Source: Pseudomonadota bacterium (GTDB lineage: Bacteria > Pseudomonadota > Alphaproteobacteria > Caulobacterales > Caulobacteraceae). Taken from it: a stretch of DNA of 5,032 nucleotides. The notes under the pieces are model-generated. The model ran no database searches. It was given only the letters and a program-made list of their open reading frames with translations, and was not told the DNA's origin. Shown here piece after piece: positions 4,798 to 5,032 of the stretch (positions are counted from its first letter, which is position 1; every line of letters begins with the position of its first letter). Position numbers and translations under genes: made by a program. The DNA is taken from the NCBI GenBank assembly GCA_023424215.1, contig JAFAEC010000136.1, forward strand, positions 1 to 5,032, read 5' to 3'.

Positions 4798-5032
4798 ATG
4801 GCGGCGATGCGGAGCGAGCGGACAGGCGGAGGCGGAACGGCGCGCGGGCGGCGGCTGGCGGCGATCGCGGTGAGCGTGGCCGCGCACCTGATCCTGCTGC
4901 CGGCGCTGTTCGCCGCCTCGCGGGGCGGGCTGGAGCCGACGCCGTTCGCGCCGCCGCCGATCCTGATCGAACTGGAGCCGCCGCCGGTCCCCGTGCCGCC
5001 GCCGGCCGAGCCGCCGCCGGGGCCGGTCCCGG
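4798..5032 (+). CDS. TonB-family energy transducer, N-terminal part, cut by window edge
   Basis: The frame opens at ATG 4798 and continues through the right edge (78 codons); an in-frame TGA at 4777 limits the start. ATG 4807 (residue 4) is an alternative, and neither has a clear ribosome binding site. Seen: a short basic, Gly-rich cytoplasmic tail (1-19) and one hydrophobic span (about 20-41) containing S26-x3-H30, the spacing of the Ser/His pair in the TonB membrane anchor. From about residue 47 a Pro-rich periplasmic stretch follows with EPPP and VPVPPPAEPPP repeats. Known: TonB joins ExbB/ExbD in the inner membrane and passes proton-motive energy to outer-membrane receptors; the C-terminal contact domain would lie outside the window. 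Alternative: a TolA-like or other TonB-superfamily protein. It is transcribed divergently from the OmpA-like lipoprotein gene. Confidence 0.8.
   Translation, partial: MAAMRSERTGGGGTARGRRLAAIAVSVAAHLILLPALFAASRGGLEPTPFAPPPILIELEPPPVPVPPPAEPPPGPVP

Noticed and set aside
3954..4799. 281-codon minus-strand frame over the lipoprotein gene.
   Set aside because: It is a shifted frame of the OmpA-like gene, mostly Arg/Gly/Pro, with no recognisable fold.

Overview
The window is GC-rich DNA, probably from an alphaproteobacterium. Caulobacterales (Caulobacter/Phenylobacterium/Brevundimonas-like) is my best guess. It rests on base composition, codon use, the TonB/OmpA envelope genes and the style of the palindromic intergenic DNA; there is no rRNA or other marker gene to confirm it. 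I see no tRNA, rRNA, CRISPR array, transposase or integrase.

Layout, left to right. (1) A minus-strand pair at the left edge: a 77-residue basic protein of unknown function (598-831, strong ribosome binding site), then the 5' part of a NYN-domain (LabA/DUF88-type) putative ribonuclease gene that runs off the edge (1-538). (2) A noncoding stretch of almost 1 kb (832-1798). It holds many perfect inverted repeats, a short run of degenerate CACGAAGGA repeats and a cluster of alternately complementary arms, and looks like repetitive intergenic DNA. (3) A plus-strand gene of visibly lower GC (1799-2890). It encodes an MrcB-like N-terminal (DUF3578) domain fused to a C-terminal DUF3883/PD-(D/E)XK-like domain, a probable stand-alone restriction or phage-defence protein. 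It is the only complete plus-strand gene and looks acquired. (4) A minus-strand run: a 69-residue Trp-rich small protein (2887-3096), an SseB-family protein (3167-3946) and an OmpA-like outer-membrane lipoprotein with a TTG start (4034-4585). (5) Divergent from the lipoprotein, the start of a TonB-family energy-transducer gene (4798 to the right edge).

The right-hand genes are envelope and housekeeping functions. The lipoprotein should tie the outer membrane to peptidoglycan, and the TonB-like protein should transmit inner-membrane energy to the outer membrane; they share a 212-base divergent promoter region. The defence-like gene sits between two minus-strand blocks, and its stop codon overlaps that of the convergent 69-residue gene in one TTAA. 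The most interesting element is this solitary two-domain putative modification-dependent nuclease, together with the palindromic DNA upstream and a small hairpin that overlaps its ribosome binding site.
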